DNA of 64,000 nt, taken from positions 151,826-215,825 of the forward strand of contig NZ_JXST01000003.1 of the NCBI RefSeq assembly GCF_000878195.1. The letters are read 5' to 3'. This DNA comes from Mycolicibacterium llatzerense (GTDB lineage: Bacteria > Actinomycetota > Actinomycetes > Mycobacteriales > Mycobacteriaceae). Below, piece by piece: positions 53,741 through 62,043 of this stretch. Below the pieces are notes generated by a model. The model worked only from the letters and a program-made list of their open reading frames with translations, was not told where the DNA came from and did no database searches. Positions within the stretch are counted from its first letter, which is position 1; each line of letters starts with the position of its first letter. A program made the position numbers and the translations under genes.

Positions 53741-54258
53741 CGCGTGCCCCAGTTGTATTGCTGTTTGACGAGTTTGAGATAGACGAGCGTTTCGGTGGAC
53801 AGCACCCCGGGTACCGCTCGAATCTTGCTGTTGAGCAGGTCGAGCAGGTGGCTGTCGTCTTCGCAGACGACTTCGATGATGATGTCGAAGGTGCCGGCGG
53901 TCAGCACGACGTAGTCGACGGACGCGATGGCGGCAAGTTGGTCGGCGACCTTGGTGGTATCGCCGGTGCAGCGAACGCCGATCAAGGCCTGGCGTCCGAA
54001 GCCCATTTGAACAGGGTCCGTCACGGCGACGATCTGCATGACGCCGCAGTCGATCATGCGCTGGACCCGTTGGCGCACAGCTGCTTCCGACAGCTCGACC
54101 GCTTTACCGATGGCGGCGTAGGACTGCCTGCCATCCTGCTGCAGTTGCTCGATGATCTCTTTCGAGAGTTCGTCGAGCTGGAATGCGGTGCCACCCCTCG
54201 TTTGGCTACTGCGCGCAGTCATCGCAGCGGCATCGGGCGGTGCATCTGGGATGGCCAT
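53737..54258 (-). CDS. Lrp/AsnC-family transcriptional regulator
   Basis: A 173-residue regulator: HTH at ~30-75 (FQLDELSKEIIEQLQQDGR, then YAAIGKAVELSEAAVRQRV) and an AsnC/RAM ligand domain (ALIGVRC to VPGVLSTETLVYL). The first ~25 residues are a non-conserved extension; M13 is an alternative start. It heads the operon with the aminotransferase and is divergent from the aldehyde dehydrogenase; the 114-bp intergenic region carries clustered inverted repeats. Confidence 0.9.
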   Translation of the reverse strand: MAIPDAPPDAAAMTARSSQTRGGTAFQLDELSKEIIEQLQQDGRQSYAAIGKAVELSEAAVRQRVQRMIDCGVMQIVAVTDPVQMGFGRQALIGVRCTGDTTKVADQLAAIASVDYVVLTAGTFDIIIEVVCEDDSHLLDLLNSKIRAVPGVLSTETLVYLKLVKQQYNWGTR

Positions 54259-54275
54259 GGCGTCAATTGTGCACG

Positions 54276-54355
54276 GATTCCGTCGTTCAGCACAACATTT
54301 TCGACGGAATCAGTCGAATGTTGCGTGATTTCGAGTGGAATACGCAGCAATGTTG
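54276..54355. promoter_or_regulatory. Nested inverted repeats, probable Lrp-type operators
   Basis: GATTCCGTCG (54276-54285) and CGACGGAATC (54302-54311) form a perfect 10-bp inverted repeat. CAACATT (54293-54299) and AATGTTG (54317-54323) form a second, and AATGTTG recurs at 54349-54355. All lie between the divergent regulator and dehydrogenase genes. Confidence 0.6.
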
Positions 54356-54372
54356 AGGTAGCGTTCGGGATC

Positions 54373-55866
54373 GTGAGCGCAGGTGGAGGCCAGGTCGTCG
54401 CAGGTAGCTTCATCAACGGAGAGATCGTGACAACGGCCGGGAGGCCGTTCGAGATCATCAATCCGGCGACGGGTGCTGTCGTGGCGTCATATGCGCTGGC
54501 GACGCCCGCCGATGTGGACGCTGCAGTGGCCGCGGCTCGCGCGGCGCAGCCGAGCTGGGCCCGGGCAATTCCGGCAGAGCGGGCCACGGTTCTGGCGCGG
54601 TTGGCCCGACTGGTCGCCGAGAACGCTGACGAACTCGTGGATCAGGAGGTCAGCCAGACCGGTAAACCGGTCCGGCTGGCGGCAAACTTCGACGTCCCCG
54701 GCAGCATCGACAACATCGACTTTTTCGCCGGTGCCGCGCGACACCTCGAGGGCAAGGCCACTGCCGAGTACTCGGCCGATCACACGTCGAGCATCCGACG
54801 TGAGGCGGTCGGTGTGGTCGCCACCATCACGCCGTGGAACTACCCGCTGCAGATGGCGGTCTGGAAGGCATTGCCCGCGCTGGCGGCCGGTTGTGCCGTG
54901 GTGATCAAGCCCGCCGAGATCACCCCGCTGACCACGCTCACGCTGGCCCGATTGGCCGGCGAAGCGGGACTGCCCGAAGGTGTGTTCAATGTGGTGACGG
55001 GGCTGGGCGCCGACGTCGGCGCCGCCCTTGCCGGGCATCGTCACGTTGACATGGTGACGTTCACCGGCTCGACGGCAGTCGGGCGACGAGTCATGGCAGC
55101 AGCGGCGGTTCACGGCCACCGCACTCAGCTCGAACTTGGCGGCAAGGCTCCGTTCGTGGTCTTCGGTGACGCGGACTTGGATGCCGCGATCCATGGCGCG
55201 GTGGCGGCATCCCTGATCAACACCGGCCAGGATTGCACGGCGGCGACCCGCGCCATCGTGGCGCAACCTTTGTACGACGACTTTGTGGACGGCGTTGCCG
55301 AACTGTTCGGCAAGGTCGTCACCGGAGACCCGCATGACCCGAATACCGATCTGGGGCCGGTGATCTCGGCGCCACACCGGACCAAAGTCGCCGGCATGGT
55401 GGCGCGGGCGCAGCAGCAAGGCGGGCGGATCGTGACAGGCGGAACATTGCCTGAGGGTTCCGGCACGTTCTATCCGCCGACACTGATTGCCGATGTCGCG
55501 GAAGACTCCGAGATCTACCGCGATGAGATTTTCGGTCCTGTGCTGACCGTGCGGCCCTTCATCGATGACGACGATGCACTGCGGCAGGCCAATGACACCG
55601 AGTACGGGCTGGCGGCCTCGGCATGGACTCGCGACGTGTACAGGGCCCAGCGGGCAGCGCGCGAAATCCGGGCCGGCTGCGTGTGGATCAATGATCACAT
55701 CCCGATCATTTCCGAAATGCCGCATGGCGGTTTCGGTGCTTCTGGGTTCGGCAAAGATATGAGCGCGTATTCGTTCGAGGAATACCTGACCATCAAACAC
55801 GTGATGAGCGATATCACCTCGGTTGCCGAAAAAGACTGGCATCGAATTATTTTCGCCAAGAGGTAG
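54373..55866 (+). CDS. NAD(P)-dependent aldehyde dehydrogenase, aminobutyraldehyde dehydrogenase-like
   Basis: A 497-residue aldehyde dehydrogenase: TPWNYPLQMAVWK, cofactor site FTGSTAVGRRV, Glu in LELGGKAPFVV, and catalytic Cys in NTGQDCTAATR. The NTGQDC context is typical of gamma-aminobutyraldehyde dehydrogenases. GTG 54373 is preferred; the open frame runs 640 bp upstream through the regulator and cannot be coding. With the aminotransferase it could carry out diamine -> aminoaldehyde -> amino acid conversion (inference). Confidence 0.88.
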   Translation: MSAGGGQVVAGSFINGEIVTTAGRPFEIINPATGAVVASYALATPADVDAAVAAARAAQPSWARAIPAERATVLARLARLVAENADELVDQEVSQTGKPVRLAANFDVPGSIDNIDFFAGAARHLEGKATAEYSADHTSSIRREAVGVVATITPWNYPLQMAVWKALPALAAGCAVVIKPAEITPLTTLTLARLAGEAGLPEGVFNVVTGLGADVGAALAGHRHVDMVTFTGSTAVGRRVMAAAAVHGHRTQLELGGKAPFVVFGDADLDAAIHGAVAASLINTGQDCTAATRAIVAQPLYDDFVDGVAELFGKVVTGDPHDPNTDLGPVISAPHRTKVAGMVARAQQQGGRIVTGGTLPEGSGTFYPPTLIADVAEDSEIYRDEIFGPVLTVRPFIDDDDALRQANDTEYGLAASAWTRDVYRAQRAAREIRAGCVWINDHIPIISEMPHGGFGASGFGKDMSAYSFEEYLTIKHVMSDITSVAEKDWHRIIFAKR

Positions 55867-56557
55867 TAGTCCCGCACGATCGTCGACACCAACCCGGGTG
55901 CAAAAGTCTCGCGGAGCACTTCTGTTGCGCAGCCTCCAATTAATTCGGAGTCCGTGGAATGAACCTCGAAAGCGTATCGCCCGCCCCGCCTGCCATGAAG
56001 TATTCGGAAGGCGCCAAAATCTACACGCAGTGTGTCCGGGTATTCATGCGCCACAACACTATTCTTCCCAGCGGTCCCTCTCTGGCAGTCAGCTCGCTGA
56101 GCTCAGAACCAGACGATAGACGCGATTTCAATATCGTGAGACACGTGCGCCGTCTCGCCGCGGACACATATTTACTCGACACTGATCTCGGATGTCCAAT
56201 CCTGCTCGACCCAGCGTCAGACTAACGATATGAGCGGAATCTTCGGCTAGGTTGTTTCGCTTCCCGACGTGCGGCGGGCGAAGGTGATCACGAACGCGCT
56301 CAACGATGGCCAAACATGACCGACTTCTGTGACGACTGCCACCAGAAATAGCGCGGTCTTGTTGGCACTTTTAACACTTGTTGTAACTACTAGTAACAAC
56401 CCGACCCTAAAGTTGTCGGAGGGTAGTAGTAGAGCGAAAGCGGTTGTCCCGCTGGGTCACTTCGCCCCGTACACACATCAGCCGTCGGCACCGTAGCCGG
56501 CATGCGGTCCGCGCCGTGTTCGTGGACCGACCAAATCACCATTGAGGAGGCCGATCA
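55867..56557. other. 690-bp intergenic region upstream of the permease
   Basis: No recognisable gene, and base composition is lower in GC than the flanks. An 88-codon ATG frame at 55959-56225 with a GGAG upstream has no similarity that I recognise and mixed codon use, so I do not call it; it may be a relic. The 3' part contains the palindrome at 56380-56400 and the permease ribosome-binding site (GAGGAGG). Confidence 0.5.
56380..56400. promoter_or_regulatory. Near-perfect 21-bp palindrome, candidate operator
   Basis: Half-sites GTTGTAACTA and TAGTAACAAC around a central C match as inverted repeats except for one symmetric position. It stands 158 bp before the permease gene. Form and length fit a TetR- or GntR-type operator. 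No such regulator gene is adjacent. Confidence 0.55.
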
Positions 56558-58030
56558 ATGCCGTCAATATCCAATGTCGAGCGGCTCGAGGAACTCAGAG
56601 ATTCTCAGCAGAATGCAGATACCGGACTTGCGGCCGCCAGCATGAGCGGTGTCGAGCTCGTCGCACAGTCGACCGCCGGCATCGCACCAAGCGCCGTAAT
56701 GGTTTCTGGCGCAACCCTTGTGGCTGCCAGCGCGAGCGCAGGAACCTTGTATTCCTACGCCATCTCCTTGTGCGTGCTGCTGTTGGTGGGCTGGTGCGTA
56801 TCCCGGGCCGCGAGGTTGCGGCCGGGCGAAGACCTGCTCTCTCATATCACCGCCGCGTTCGGTAGAGCGGTCGGCTTCGTCGGGTCGACCGGTCTCGCCT
56901 TCGGGTACCTGCTCATCTCCGTCGGCTGCGTCGCCCAATTCTCGCAGTACGCCAAACCCCTTCTCGGAGTTGCTCCACCGGCGAGCGCCGGAGTGCCCGC
57001 TACTTCGATTTCGGTCACAGTGGTCTTGGAAATCGTGTGTGTGCTCTGCGCGGCTTGGATGATGATCCGCGGCGTCCGGATCTCCGCATGGACCGGTGTG
57101 GTGCTCGAGGTGCTCTCTATCGGAGCAATTCTGGTCGTGCTCACCATGGTTTTGCTTCGGCACGGGTTCAGTCTCGCGCCGCTGATGCCCACCGGAATCA
57201 CGATGCAGCAGGTGGTCAGCGGCATGGTACTGGCAACCCTGGGTTTCGTCGGGTTCGAGTCTGCCGCTTGTTTGTCCGTCGAGGCGAAAGACCCACAACG
57301 GACAATCCCGCGGGCAGTCACGGGCAGTGCGCTACTGGCCGGTGCGCTCTACCTGTATGGGTCTTACGCGCAGATCGTCGGATTCGGTGGTGCCGACAAT
57401 CTGGCTGCCGACGCAACGCCTTTGAACACGTTGGCCGACGGCCTTGGCGTGCACTGGCTTGGTCTGGCCATCGATCTGGGTGCGGTGGCTTCCAACTTCG
57501 CCTGTGTGGCCGGCTCACTGACAGCGGCCAGTCGGGTACTGCGATCGATGGGTGAGTCGCAGTTGGTGCACAGCAAGCTCGCCGCGACGCATCCCATCCG
57601 TAAGACCCCGCATGTTGCGATCATCTTGCTCAGTGCGGCCGCACTGATCGCGGCACTCGGCTTGGGAGTCAGCGGAATCAACGAGCTCGATGTGTATTCC
57701 TACACCGGAACCATGGGAACCTTCGGCTACATGATTGCCTACATGCTGATGGGTCTGGGTATCCCGATTCTGGTGCGGCGCTTGGCACCACAGACCAGCG
57801 TTGGCGTCGCCGCCATCATTGGGCTGACCGCCACGGGCTGCCTTGCGTACGTCTTTTACCGCAACGTGTATCCGATCCCGGACTGGCCAGCAGACGTGAT
57901 CCCATGGATTTTCCTGGCAGTGCTGCTCGCCGCGGCCGCGTGGTATGTCGCAGGACCGGCTCGCATCGCCCGCAGGCAGACCCGCGAATCGTCGTTGGCC
58001 GCGGACCCGGCGCCCGAGCCCGCGAGGTGA
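56558..58030 (+). CDS. APC-family amino acid/polyamine permease
   Basis: A 490-residue integral membrane protein with about 12 helices. The N-terminal consensus STAGIAPSAVMVSGATLV and the TLGFVGFESAACLSVEAKDPQRTIPRAV block (by position ~220-247; FVGFESA followed by DPQRTIPRA) identify the APC superfamily. Substrate unknown; amino acid or polyamine uptake would fit the neighbouring aminotransferase and aldehyde dehydrogenase. It ends 80 bp before the convergent mycP4 remnant. Confidence 0.88.
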   Translation: MPSISNVERLEELRDSQQNADTGLAAASMSGVELVAQSTAGIAPSAVMVSGATLVAASASAGTLYSYAISLCVLLLVGWCVSRAARLRPGEDLLSHITAAFGRAVGFVGSTGLAFGYLLISVGCVAQFSQYAKPLLGVAPPASAGVPATSISVTVVLEIVCVLCAAWMMIRGVRISAWTGVVLEVLSIGAILVVLTMVLLRHGFSLAPLMPTGITMQQVVSGMVLATLGFVGFESAACLSVEAKDPQRTIPRAVTGSALLAGALYLYGSYAQIVGFGGADNLAADATPLNTLADGLGVHWLGLAIDLGAVASNFACVAGSLTAASRVLRSMGESQLVHSKLAATHPIRKTPHVAIILLSAAALIAALGLGVSGINELDVYSYTGTMGTFGYMIAYMLMGLGIPILVRRLAPQTSVGVAAIIGLTATGCLAYVFYRNVYPIPDWPADVIPWIFLAVLLAAAAWYVAGPARIARRQTRESSLAADPAPEPAR

Positions 58031-58109
58031 CGGTCAGGGCACTCGAATCGACACGGAGCCACGCAGGCCTCCAGCCAGGGGCACGGCAACAAACCATACG
58101 TTCGATCAG

Positions 58110-58632
58110 CTAGCGCCGTGGCCGCCGGCGCCCGGTCACGGCGACGGCGGCCACCGCGATGCAGATGGCGGTGCAGAGGAAGGCGATTCGGCGCGATGGC
58201 CGATGGTCGGGACCGGGCGTCGGCGGGATGGCGCGCGGTGTCTTTGATGCGGGCCATCACCTGCCGGGCGGACAGTTGCGGCAGTCGCGAACGCAGCAGT
58301 GCGACAACACCACTGACGACGGGTGCGGCGTAGCTGGTTCCGGACAGTGGGCGGGAGTCTGGCCGGCTGTCGACGAGACCGTCGCCCTGCGCGCTCAGCG
58401 ACACCACTGATTCGCCCGGCGCGGCGACGTCGACCCAGGGTCCGGCCAGGCTGAATGATGATGGCGCACCGGTCGTGCTGACCGAGCCGACGGTCAGCAC
58501 GTAGTCGTCGTACCACGCCGGGCTGACCACGGTGTGCACGGTGTCCCAGTCCGGCGTGCCCGGACGTTTGGGGCCGGACAGTGGATTCTGTTGTGCGCAT
58601 TCACCGCTGGTGTTACCGGCTGCGGCGACCAC
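58110..58632 (-). pseudogene. mycP4: Broken mycP4 (ESX-4 mycosin, subtilase) fragment
   Basis: On the minus strand the sequence begins in mid-protein with VVAAAGNTSGECAQQNPL, continues through VLTVGSVSTTGAPSSFSLAG and the catalytic-serine block LSGTSYAAPVVSGVVALL to QVMARIKDTARHPADA, then shifts frame. The expected C-terminal membrane anchor is found in another frame: RRIAFLCTAICIAVAAVAVTG, then RRRPRR and a TAG at 58112-58110. So the N-terminal half with the Asp and His of the triad is gone, and an internal deletion with frameshift lies near 58190-58230. It is convergent with eccB4, as intact mycP4 is in M. tuberculosis. The 5' break coincides with the IS-like end at 58633. Confidence 0.82.
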
Positions 58633-58800
58633 TGTCAGTTCTCAAAATGAATGTCACATTCTCAGTTGAGATGTCACGCAATGTCACAAATGACAAAGAT
58701 TTGAGAATTTCTGGGCACGAGCCGCGGCCCGATACTTCGGGGGTGTGTCAGTCCTCAAAAGGACGTTGACGACGGTGAACTGAAAATGGCAACAACCTAG
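58633..58800. mobile_element. IS21-family-like end remnant with multiple terminal repeats
   Basis: Starting TG at 58633, exactly where mycP4 stops, there are repeated units: TGTCAGTTCTCA, TGTCACATTCTCA (58652), TGTCACGC (58672), TGTCACAAATGACA (58682), and TGTCAGTCCTCAAAA (58746). Repeated TGTCA...TCTCA blocks near a 5'-TG end are typical of IS21-family transposase-binding ends. No istA/istB gene is present, so it is a remnant or solo end; the right boundary is uncertain. Confidence 0.5.
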
Positions 58801-58858
58801 CGGATACCGGCAATTTTGCCTCTGGCTGGACCTCATGAGGTGACCGCAGACTCGTCGT

Positions 58859-59569
58859 ATGACATTGCCGGACGCTTCACCCTCCCAAAAGGAGCTGCCC
58901 TCCACCGACGCCGATGTGGTCACGTTGCCGAGCACACCACTAGCGCTCGCCGCGCTCGAATTGGTCCGAGGCGCAGAGTCGCCGGCGATCGCCAATCACA
59001 GCGTGCGGAGCTATTTGTTCGCTCGGCTGCTCGCTCCACACGTTGGGCTGGCACCTGGCCGAGATTTCGACGATGAGCTTCTCTATTTTGCGTGTGTCCT
59101 GCATGACGTTGGATTGTCACCGCTCGCCAAGAGAAACACGCGCTTCGAGGTCGACGGCGCGGACCGCGCGGCCGAGTTTCTTAGCGGCCATGGTCTGGAG
59201 GCGCAGAAGGTCGACGCGGTCTGGGAAGCCATCGCCCTCCATAACACTGCGGTCATCCCTGAGCGGATGGGCGCCCTGACTTCGTTGACATACCAGGGCG
59301 TCGCCATCGACTTCGGCGGTGTGCTTGGTCTGCCGGAGGCACACGTGAACGCGGTAACCGCACAAATCGGAGCCGTAATCCACTCTGCCTACCCTCGTTT
59401 CAATATGGCTACGTCGGTCATCGACGCGGTCGCCGATCACGCTGCAAGCGGTCCGAACAACGCCCCGCGCTATAGCCCTCCGGGCGAAGTTTTGCGCGAG
59501 CGACGCGAATTCGGTGTCACCTACGGTGAGCAACTCATCGCCGATGGCGGTTCACGCTGGGGCAACTGA
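58859..59569 (+). CDS. HD-domain protein, cyanamide-hydratase-like
   Basis: A 236-residue HD-superfamily protein: His47 in AIANHSVRSYLFARLL, then the HD pair His82-Asp83 in FACVLHDVGLSPLA, and a later HNTAVIPER histidine. The arrangement resembles the DDI2/cyanamide hydratase group, metal-dependent enzymes that hydrate nitriles such as cyanamide. That activity is inferred from the pattern and from the isonitrile-hydratase-like gene nearby. It starts directly after the IS-like remnant, and no strong ribosome-binding site is visible. Confidence 0.72.
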   Translation: MTLPDASPSQKELPSTDADVVTLPSTPLALAALELVRGAESPAIANHSVRSYLFARLLAPHVGLAPGRDFDDELLYFACVLHDVGLSPLAKRNTRFEVDGADRAAEFLSGHGLEAQKVDAVWEAIALHNTAVIPERMGALTSLTYQGVAIDFGGVLGLPEAHVNAVTAQIGAVIHSAYPRFNMATSVIDAVADHAASGPNNAPRYSPPGEVLRERREFGVTYGEQLIADGGSRWGN

Positions 59570-59657
59570 GCGCCGAAGCGCGTCCATTGAACAGAGACTC
59601 CCTGACGGCTGGTTTGCCGAAGTGGATATGAAATGAACAACGAAAGGATGCACCTGA

Positions 59658-60086
59658 ATGTCTACACCTGAGTTCTTTGACACCCCCGGGTATGGAGATA
59701 TTTTTCGCACGCAGTACAGCTACGGTCAGGCCGTTCGGATCGGCGATCGCGTGGAAATCTCTGGCCAGGGCGGATGGAACGATGACCTGACCTTCTCGGT
59801 CGATTCTCTGGAAGCAGAGATCCAGAAGGCCTTTGACAATGTCGAAAAGACCCTCGTGGCGGCAGGTGCGACGTGGAATGACGTTGTGAAAGTCAATACA
59901 TATCACAAGCCCACCAGCGCCGATTCTATCGGCGACGATCACCTGACGGCAGTTGTTGATCAGTTCCGCAAGCGGGCGGGAGAACACCTGCCACTGTGGA
60001 CTGCGCTCGGCGTGAAAGCGCTGGGTCTGCCCGAGATGCGTATCGAGGTCGAGGCTGTGGCTCTGATCCGGTCTGGCGGCAAATAG
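59658..60086 (+). CDS. RidA-family (YjgF/YER057c/UK114) protein
   Basis: A 142-residue Rid-superfamily protein (GQAVRIGDRVEISGQGGW, DNVEKTLVAAGATWNDVVKV, MRIEVEAVAL). Rid proteins form trimers; the RidA subgroup deaminates reactive imines using an Arg (Arg105 in E. coli). By hand alignment that position (PLWTALGV) is Thr here, so the protein probably belongs to a Rid subgroup without imine deaminase activity. It follows the HD gene by 88 bp and has GAAAGGA upstream. Confidence 0.82.
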   Translation: MSTPEFFDTPGYGDIFRTQYSYGQAVRIGDRVEISGQGGWNDDLTFSVDSLEAEIQKAFDNVEKTLVAAGATWNDVVKVNTYHKPTSADSIGDDHLTAVVDQFRKRAGEHLPLWTALGVKALGLPEMRIEVEAVALIRSGGK

Positions 60087-60409
60087 TTCCCGTACGACAG
60101 GGCTGTCTCGGCGCGAGACGGCGGCGGGACAGCCCTGTCGCAGTCGCTACGGCATACATATCCCTGCTTCGAGTGGAATAGACGAGTGATTCGGCGACCG
60201 CCGGCGCTTTGTTGTCCGAACCGAGATTGCAGTACATCGACCGCCGTGCAGTCCGCGCCATTGTGTAGAACATGTTCTGCGTCAGTAGATTTCGTGCACA
60301 TAGAGAGCCAACGACGGCTACACGCATGGGCTTTCGACCCTAACCTGCGCCAGGTCAGTGCCGACCTGCTGCGCACAGTGCAATCGTCCGAAACGAGAGG
60401 ACCGTGATC
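60087..60409 (+). promoter_or_regulatory. Intergenic region with perfect palindrome AGAACATGTTCT
   Basis: 323 bases without a supported gene. AGAACATGTTCT (60267-60278) is a perfect 12-bp palindrome, 132 bp before the SDR gene, and could be an operator for the SDR-RidA-DJ-1 genes. It does not match the mycobacterial LexA box. Confidence 0.4.
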
Positions 60410-61381
60410 ATGAAGATTCTCGTCACCGGCGGCTCCGGATTCGTCGGCGAACACCTCGTCAGGAGGCTGGCTGCGGACGGGCACAACGTACTCGCTCTTG
60501 CTCGGTCTGCCACATCAGTCGATAGGGTCCGCACGCTGGGGGCAACGCCGCTACCCGGCGATCTTGACCGTCCCGACGAATTCGCCCTACCCGCGGTCGA
60601 TGCCGTCGTGCACGCCGCGGCATACTTCCGCTTCGCTGGGCCGCGCGCGGCGTACTTCCGCTCCAACGTCGCAGGGACCCGGGCGCTGCTGAACGCTGCG
60701 AAGCGCGCCGGCGCGACCACATTCGTGTACATGAGTGCTGCGGGAGTTGTCATGGACGGCCATGGCTCACCCATGCAGGCTGTCAACGAGTCCGCGAAGA
60801 CCTATCCGAAAAGCTTCTCCGGCTATATCGCAACCAAGTCGATCAGTGAGGCTGAAGTGCTCGCGGCGAACACGATCGGGTTTCGCACCATCGGACTACG
60901 CCCCTCGGCGATCTGGGGCCCAGGCGACTCGTTCAGCCGTGAGATTCCCGGTCGCATCGAAACCGGGCAGTTCGCATTCATCAACCGCGGCGACTACCCG
61001 TTCAGCACCTGCCACGTCGACAATGTGGTCGAGGCGGTGCAACTCGCACTCGGCGGCGGTCCGGGTGGACGCGCCTACTTCGTGAACGACCGGGAGCCCA
61101 TCACCTTCCGCCAATTCATCGCGTCGCTGGCAGATGTCCAGGGCCTGTCCATCGACAAACTCCGATCAGTTCCCTACACCGCGGCGGTTTCCCTGGGCTG
61201 GCTCATGGAGACGATCGCTTCTCTCCGCCCCAATCAGACCGACCCACCACTGACCCGAACGATGGTCCGCATGATCGGACGAGAATTCACTACCGACGAT
61301 CGCGCCGCCCGTGCCGAGCTCGGCTACGTCGGCCAAACCTTGCGCGCCGACGGGCTCAAGCAATTGAGAACCGCACGCTAG
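60410..61381 (+). CDS. NAD(P)-dependent epimerase/dehydratase-type extended SDR
   Basis: A 323-residue extended short-chain dehydrogenase. N-terminal nucleotide-binding motif TGGSGFVGEHL, VVHAAA, and the active-site Tyr-x3-Lys in SGYIATKSIS, followed by LRPSAIWGPGD. It resembles the 3-beta-hydroxysteroid dehydrogenase/dihydroflavonol reductase group; substrate unknown. ATG 60410 is nine bases from GAGAGG and preferred over the GTG at 60404. Confidence 0.85.
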   Translation: MKILVTGGSGFVGEHLVRRLAADGHNVLALARSATSVDRVRTLGATPLPGDLDRPDEFALPAVDAVVHAAAYFRFAGPRAAYFRSNVAGTRALLNAAKRAGATTFVYMSAAGVVMDGHGSPMQAVNESAKTYPKSFSGYIATKSISEAEVLAANTIGFRTIGLRPSAIWGPGDSFSREIPGRIETGQFAFINRGDYPFSTCHVDNVVEAVQLALGGGPGGRAYFVNDREPITFRQFIASLADVQGLSIDKLRSVPYTAAVSLGWLMETIASLRPNQTDPPLTRTMVRMIGREFTTDDRAARAELGYVGQTLRADGLKQLRTAR

Positions 61382-61475
61382 TGCGGAAACGCTGCACCGC
61401 ACCAGATCCCGTCAAGCCGCCACAGGCGCCCCCCTTTTGCAGCTGGATTGCTGCACACTCACTGAAAGGAAGACC

Positions 61476-61889
61476 ATGATTCGCAGGACATCCCCGCAGG
61501 TCAACAACTTCATCACCCCCGACGTGTTCAAGGGCTTCGGCTTCAATCAGATCGTGAGTGCGGGCGACACCGTCCATCTCGCCGGCGTTGTCGCAAATGT
61601 CGGCGGCTTGGAGGACCTGCAGATCGTTCATCCCGATGACACTGCCGGGCAGTTGGATTTCATCCTGCGAGTTATCGAAGACCTCTTGAGAACTGAAGGC
61701 TTGGACCGCACAAATCTCGTATCCCTGACGATCTACGCGTCCGACCTGCCCGCATTGGCGGAAGCCATTCCCCGCGTTTACGTTCCGTGGGTCGGGGACC
61801 ACGCTCCCAACATGTCCATTGTCCAGGTCGCCGGCTTCTTGTTGCCGGGTCAAGTCCTGGAGATTCCGGCGATCGCGTATCGCGGATGA
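61476..61889 (+). CDS. Second RidA-family protein
   Basis: A 137-residue Rid-superfamily protein (VSAGDTVHLAGVVANVGG, TNLVSLTIYASDLPAL, VLEIPAIAYRG). The residue aligning by hand with the catalytic Arg of RidA falls in PNMSIVQVAG and is Ser, so imine deaminase activity is unlikely. It is only distantly similar to the Rid protein at 59658. ATG 61476 has GAAAGGAAG upstream; an earlier in-frame ATG-like start at 61437 lacks one. Confidence 0.82.
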   Translation: MIRRTSPQVNNFITPDVFKGFGFNQIVSAGDTVHLAGVVANVGGLEDLQIVHPDDTAGQLDFILRVIEDLLRTEGLDRTNLVSLTIYASDLPALAEAIPRVYVPWVGDHAPNMSIVQVAGFLLPGQVLEIPAIAYRG

Positions 61890-62043
61890 GTCATTCCAGC
61901 GGCCGACTAGGTCCGAGGAGAGGTAACCCCACGACTGAAGACGGCTTGGCGCCCGCAGACTGCTCGGCGATATGGCTGCAGTCATGCGGTAGGCGGCAGC
62001 AACGCGAGACGCAACGGACCTTTCCTACAACCAGAATGAAGGC

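Noticed and set aside
53731..54372. Upstream extension of the aldehyde dehydrogenase frame
   Set aside because: Runs through the oppositely oriented Lrp gene and the operator region; family N-terminus begins at GTG 54373.
55959..56225. 88-codon frame with a GGAG upstream in the permease leader region
   Set aside because: No similarity that I recognise, atypical codon use and no conserved neighbour; could be a relic, so it is mentioned only within the intergenic entry.
57856..58632. Continuous 258-codon frame as an intact short subtilase
   Set aside because: It starts inside the subtilase domain, lacks the Asp and His of the triad, and its C-terminal third is frameshifted relative to the membrane anchor; treated as a pseudogene.
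60267..60278. AGAACATGTTCT as a LexA/SOS box
   Set aside because: The mycobacterial LexA site is TCGAAC-N4-GTTCGA; this palindrome has no such spacing or outer bases.
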